Shown: piece after piece, positions 60,744-64,000 of the stretch | How the letters are laid out: each line of letters starts with the position of its first letter | How positions within the stretch are numbered: the first letter of the stretch is position 1 | Origin: Dactylosporangium sp. AC04546 | GTDB taxonomy: Bacteria; Actinomycetota; Actinomycetes; Mycobacteriales; Micromonosporaceae | Assembly (NCBI RefSeq): GCF_022095675.1 | Contig: NZ_JAHYSG010000023.1 | Coordinates: 56,069-120,068, forward strand | Direction of reading: 5' to 3' | DNA length: 64,000 nt | Notes under the pieces: model-generated | Seen by the model: only the letters and a program-made list of their open reading frames with translations | Database searches by the model: none | Told to the model about the DNA's origin: nothing | Program-made: the position numbers and the translations under genes

Positions 60744-61501
60744 CCCTGCTGTCGGTCGAGGAGGTCTGGACCACCTTCAAGGCACCCGGGGGCCGAGGGC
60801 TGCGCCGCCCGGAGATCCAGGCCGTGGCCGGCGTCGACCTCACGGTGACCGCCGGCGAGACCGTCGGTCTCGTCGGCGAGTCCGGCTCCGGCAAGTCCAC
60901 CCTCGCCCGGACGATCGTCGGCCTCGAACGCGCCCGCCGCGGCCGGGTCGTCTTCGACGGCACCGACGTCACCCGCGGCTGGCCCCGCGGGATGCGCCGC
61001 AACGTCCAGATGGTGTTCCAGGACCCGCGCTCCTCGCTCAACCCGCGGATGCGCGTCGGCGACATCGTCGCCGAGGGCCTGGGCGCCCGGTTCGGATCGG
61101 CGCCGGACGACGTCGCGAAACTGCTGGAACAGGTCGGCGTCGACCCGGCCCTCGCCGGCCGCCGGCCGGCGGAACTGTCCGGCGGTCAATGCCAGCGCGT
61201 GGCGATCGCCCGTGCACTGGCGTTGCGGCCGCGGCTGCTGGTCTGCGACGAGGCGGTGTCCGCGCTGGACGTGTCGGTGCAGGCCCAGATTCTCGCGCTG
61301 CTCGCCGAGCTGCGCACCGAACTGCACCTGACGATGCTGTTCATCTCCCACGACCTCGGTGTGGTCCGCCAGCTCGCCGACCGTGTCGCCGTCATGTACC
61401 GCGGCAGGATCGTCGAGCAGGGCCCGGCCGAGCAGGTCTACGAAGACCCGTCCCACGAGTACACGCGAAGCCTGCTCGCCTCGGCCCTCGAACTCGACTA
61501 G
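60740..61501 (+). CDS. Dpp/Opp-type ABC ATP-binding protein (DppF-type)
   Basis: This 253-residue ATPase has Walker A GESGSGKS, signature LSGGQCQR, Walker [13 protein letters not shown] and H-loop ISHDLGVV. It ends soon after [11 protein letters not shown], without the cysteine cluster of its partner. The DEAVSALD variant of Walker B is common for DppF. ATG overlaps the previous stop (ATGA). Last gene of the glycan operon; a convergent gene begins 35 bp downstream. Confidence 0.95.
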   Translation: MTLLSVEEVWTTFKAPGGRGLRRPEIQAVAGVDLTVTAGETVGLVGESGSGKSTLARTIVGLERARRGRVVFDGTDVTRGWPRGMRRNVQMVFQDPRSSLNPRMRVGDIVAEGLGARFGSAPDDVAKLLEQVGVDPALAGRRPAELSGGQCQRVAIARALALRPRLLVCDEAVSALDVSVQAQILALLAELRTELHLTMLFISHDLGVVRQLADRVAVMYRGRIVEQGPAEQVYEDPSHEYTRSLLASALELD

Positions 61502-61536
61502 GCGAGCCACGGATACAGCAATGGTGAGATGCCACA

Positions 61537-62160
61537 TCAGGCGGCGGACCGGCCGAGGTCGTGCCCGGGCGCGCAGACCCAGGCCCGTCCGGCGCGCTCG
61601 TAGCCGGGAAGGTCCACGGCGGTCGGGCGGAACAGCCCGGGCCGCAGGCCGCCGTACCGGTTGGCCACGACCTCCTCGTAGACGTCCGCCGAGATGATCG
61701 CGGCGAGGCTGACCTGCGGGTGCTCGCGCAGGACGGCCCGCAGCGGCCCACAGTCCAGCAGGCGCGCCAGCACCACGAGGGGGCGGCCGGGGAAGCCGGT
61801 CGGGCCGTCGAGCTGGATCAGGCCGTGGTGCACGGCGGCACGCAGCCGGACGCGACGGCGCCGGCACCGCTGCTCGTTGTACCTGTCCAGCTGCGCCGCG
61901 AGGCTGGGCAGCAGGGCGGCGATGACCCGGGGCTCGTGCACGCCGCCCGGCAGCACGAGCAGCTCACCGTCTCCGGCGGGCTGGCGCCGGCAGCGGGCCA
62001 GCGGCAGCCCGGCCCGCTCGGCCGCGCGCTGCAGGGCGAGCTCGTAGACGCGCTGCGCGGCATACTGGTCGGGTCCGGTGCGGCGGCCGTACGCCTCGAT
62101 GTCGGTGGCGAACAGGCCGCGCCGGGCGAGCCTGTGAACGTGCGGACCGGGATTCGTCAT
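61537..62160 (-). CDS. Class III nucleotidyl cyclase-homology protein
   Basis: This 207-residue protein resembles the stand-alone cyclase-homology proteins of actinomycetes: LFATDIEAYGRRTGPDQYAAQRVYELA in the first metal strand position, then RQPAGDGELLVLPGG, RLRAAVHHGLIQLDGPTGFPG and ISADVYEEVV. D20 and the GDGE aspartate are present, but the cyclase purine- and transition-state residues are not clear, so catalysis is uncertain. These proteins are often found near kinases and conflict-type sensors, as here. The ATG at 62160 has weak AGGTG upstream. Confidence 0.6.
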   Translation of the reverse strand: MTNPGPHVHRLARRGLFATDIEAYGRRTGPDQYAAQRVYELALQRAAERAGLPLARCRRQPAGDGELLVLPGGVHEPRVIAALLPSLAAQLDRYNEQRCRRRRVRLRAAVHHGLIQLDGPTGFPGRPLVVLARLLDCGPLRAVLREHPQVSLAAIISADVYEEVVANRYGGLRPGLFRPTAVDLPGYERAGRAWVCAPGHDLGRSAA

Positions 62161-62236
62161 GCACCTACGGAACCGCGCCGGCCCGGTGGAGGTCGAGAAT
62201 GTTCCGCAACGGCCTTGACGGCACGGCGCCGATCCG

Positions 62237-62932
62237 CTAGGCGAGGAGGGGATCGACGTCCTCGGGCCGCAGCGGCACGTATCCGGCCCGGACGAGGACG
62301 TAGAGGTACTCCGGATCGGTCAGCTCGGACATGCGGCCCAGCCCCAGCGCGAGGGCCTTCGCCCGCACCCCGTCGAGCCTGGCCTGGACGGCGGCCGCGC
62401 TGCGCTGCACCCGCGTCGCGGCCTGCTTGATCAGCAGTACCTGCGCGTCGACGGTCGGCGGCCAGGTCAGCAGCTGCGCGAAGACCAGCCCGACCGCCTC
62501 GCGCTGCTCGGCGGTCAGCTCCTGCGGCGGCGTGCTCACCGCGGTCCCGCTGGTGGTGGCCGAGTCCACGCCGGCGGTGTAGTCCGCCGAGTCCTCCAGC
62601 AGGATCCAGTGCTCCATGCCCGGGGTGCCGAGCACGCGCACGCCGACGCGGTGCCAGCCGACGGTCTCCGGGTGCCGGACCGGGTACGGCGCCAGCCCCC
62701 ACAGGTGCAGGACGACCCCGCTGCGGTTCATCGGCGTGATCCGCCAGCCGCGGTCCAGGGCGGCGACGACCGCGGCCCGCCGCGACACCTTGTCGTCGAG
62801 CGGGTCGACGCCGATCGAGACGCTGCCGCCGCGGCCGAAGTCGAGGGTCGTCCCCGGCTCGACGCGCCGCTCGAAGCGCAGCTGCAACCGGCCCGCGACC
62901 CGCTCGACGACGCGCACCCGATGACCGGACAC
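62237..62932 (-). CDS. FHA-like domain protein
   Basis: The 231-residue protein from GTG 62932 (GGGAG 5 nt upstream) has an N-terminal beta-rich domain with LDFGRGGSVSIGVDPLDDKVSRRAAVV and WRITPMNRSGVVLHLWG, which fits a divergent FHA fold (GR, S and N positions of phosphothreonine binders). A middle linker and a helical C-terminal part (VQARLDGVRAKALALGLGRMSEL) follow. Divergent orientation to the Ser/Thr kinase gene, 145 bp away, suggests it recognises a kinase product. No other family is recognised. Confidence 0.6.
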   Translation of the reverse strand: MSGHRVRVVERVAGRLQLRFERRVEPGTTLDFGRGGSVSIGVDPLDDKVSRRAAVVAALDRGWRITPMNRSGVVLHLWGLAPYPVRHPETVGWHRVGVRVLGTPGMEHWILLEDSADYTAGVDSATTSGTAVSTPPQELTAEQREAVGLVFAQLLTWPPTVDAQVLLIKQAATRVQRSAAAVQARLDGVRAKALALGLGRMSELTDPEYLYVLVRAGYVPLRPEDVDPLLA

Positions 62933-63077
62933 CACAGCTCCCGTCCTGCCAGCGCGGCTTCCCCCCAACGATGCCGGCCACCGGCTCATCGGCATCGAAG
63001 CGCGCCGGATCGTACCAGCCGTGCCGGATCGCAAGTTCGTACCGTTGCCGCAGAGGACACCCACGAAGGGCGCCGGC

Positions 63078-64000
63078 ATGGACGACGACGATCGTTTCTG
63101 GGTGGGTCCGGCGGCGTCGCCGGACTCGTATCAGCTCATCAGCCAGCTCGGCGGCGGGGCCGAGGGGCAGGTCTGGCGCGCCGTCGTGCACCTGTCCGAC
63201 AGCGGCCGCAGCTTCGTCGCCGTCAAGGTCCTGCCGCCGGCGGTCAGCGAGCACGACCGGGCCGGCTGGGACCGCTACACACATCTGCTGCGCAGCCTCG
63301 ACCACCCGGGCCTGGTCCGGCTGGTCGACGTGTTCCTCGGCCCGCCGATGCACCGCCGCGGCACGCTCGTGCCCACCGACGCCGAGGGCGCGCCGCCGGC
63401 CGACCCGGCCGGGCAGTACCGCTACCTCGTCATGCGGCTCGTCGAGGGCGTGACCTTCCGGGAGTGGGTCGACGAGCATCCGGAGGCGTCGATCTCGCAG
63501 CGGCTGCGGCTGCTCACCACGGCCGCCGGAGCGCTCGACGAGATGCACTCCGGCCGGCAGACCGGCGTCCCCGTCGCGCACGGCGACGTCAAGCCCGGCA
63601 ACATCGTGATCCGCGAGGACGGCTCCAGCGTCCTGGTCGACCTGGGCCTGACGCGCATCACCGACGCGCAGGGCCGGCCCGGCCGGAGCCGCCCGTACGC
63701 CGCCCCGGAGCTGTTCGCGCCGGGCGCGGTGACGACGCCCGAGGCCGACCGGTTCGCGTTCTTCGCCACCGCCGTCCACGCGGTCCTGCGGGACACGCCG
63801 CCGACCGCCGGTGACCATGGGCCCGACGTCAACGCGATCGCGGTGCGGCTGCAGCACGACCCCGACACCGCCCGCCGGCAGTTCCTGGTGCAGGCGCTGC
63901 TGGCCGCGCTGCAGTTGCGGCCGCAGGACCGGCCGCCGCGGCTGACGCACTGGCTGGCCTCGCTCACCGACACCCTCTCGCAGACGACCCAGGCCATCGC
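63078..64000 (+). CDS. Serine/threonine protein kinase (C terminus outside window)
   Basis: ATG 63078 starts a frame that stays open to the window edge (307 residues visible). It shows glycine loop GGGAEGQVW (25-33), the VAVK lysine K50, catalytic loop VAHGDVKPGN with D170, K172 and N175, and DLG (188-190) for DFG, then YAAPE. HGD replaces HRD, as in some actinobacterial kinases, so it is probably active but not of the RD-regulated type. Downstream sequence, lost here, would show whether a sensor domain is present. GAAGGG lies 7-8 nt upstream of the ATG. Confidence 0.88.
   Translation, partial: MDDDDRFWVGPAASPDSYQLISQLGGGAEGQVWRAVVHLSDSGRSFVAVKVLPPAVSEHDRAGWDRYTHLLRSLDHPGLVRLVDVFLGPPMHRRGTLVPTDAEGAPPADPAGQYRYLVMRLVEGVTFREWVDEHPEASISQRLRLLTTAAGALDEMHSGRQTGVPVAHGDVKPGNIVIREDGSSVLVDLGLTRITDAQGRPGRSRPYAAPELFAPGAVTTPEADRFAFFATAVHAVLRDTPPTAGDHGPDVNAIAVRLQHDPDTARRQFLVQALLAALQLRPQDRPPRLTHWLASLTDTLSQTTQAI

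Noticed and set aside
1..64000. rRNA, tRNA, CRISPR arrays, insertion sequences, integrases
   Set aside because: No direct-repeat/spacer array, transposase motif or recognisable tRNA cloverleaf was seen by eye; a tRNAscan or IS search was not possible here.

Overview
This is a GC-rich actinobacterial chromosome segment. The strong GC bias at third codon positions, frequent GTG starts, ATGA/GTGA/TGATG stop-start overlaps, Tat signals, WD40-STAND and Ser/Thr kinase genes, and signal-borne extracellular carbohydrate proteins all suggest a filamentous actinomycete, plausibly Micromonosporaceae. That family placement is inference. I saw no rRNA, tRNA, CRISPR array, transposase or integrase.

Layout. 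1-15645 (minus): one long, tightly overlapped catabolic operon. It has an oligopeptide-type ABC importer (lipoprotein, two permeases, fused double ATPase), a HyuA subunit, two tandem HyuB subunits, an amidohydrolase, an NTF2/SnoaL-like protein, a quinone-oxidoreductase-like MDR protein, a TIGR04076-like protein, a luciferase-like monooxygenase and an alpha/beta hydrolase cut by the window edge. 15646-17064: a gene-poor stretch that ends in the promoter and leader of the next island. 17065-24712 (plus): a compact RiPP island with the gene order of a streptolysin S (sag) locus. It holds two identical 41-residue Cys/Ser/Thr-rich precursors (too short for most gene callers), a SagB-type dehydrogenase, a zinc-site E1-like SagC-type protein, a YcaO cyclodehydratase ending in PHPLP, an intact and a degenerate CPBP protease, a two-gene ABC exporter and a leucine-carboxyl-methyltransferase-family enzyme. 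The leader carries the FxxxI and VAPG signatures of SagA.

24620-33156 (minus): a tryptophan degradation operon through kynurenine and 3-hydroxyanthranilate meta-cleavage (TDO, kynureninase, KMO, 3-HAO, ACMSD, aminomuconic semialdehyde dehydrogenase, RidA-type deaminase, decarboxylase, hydratase). The aldolase is present only as an orphan C-terminal domain. A divergent Lrp/AsnC regulator (33231-33734) faces it. 33735-39055: an operator-rich intergenic region, then two exported proteins: ThuA/sugar dehydrogenase/PKD/CBM, and a Tat-exported TIM-barrel protein. 39060-44779: a truncated secreted-protein tail, a small membrane protein, a large STAND ATPase with 14 WD40 units, and a small hypothetical protein.

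44867-49641: an SDR-TetR pair with a perfect palindromic operator, a possible nuclease-fold protein, an FAD oxidase and a LysR regulator; two of these genes look leaderless. 49747-61501 (plus): a glycan-use operon of DapA/NanA-type lyase, Tat-exported sialidase-like protein, a LacI-like remnant, Dpp-type permeases and lipoprotein, clan GH-G glycosidase, FAD oxidoreductase and two ATPases. 61537-64000: a signalling group of cyclase-homology protein, FHA-like protein and divergent Ser/Thr kinase (cut by the window end).

The most interesting system is the sag-like RiPP island between two unrelated catabolic operons.
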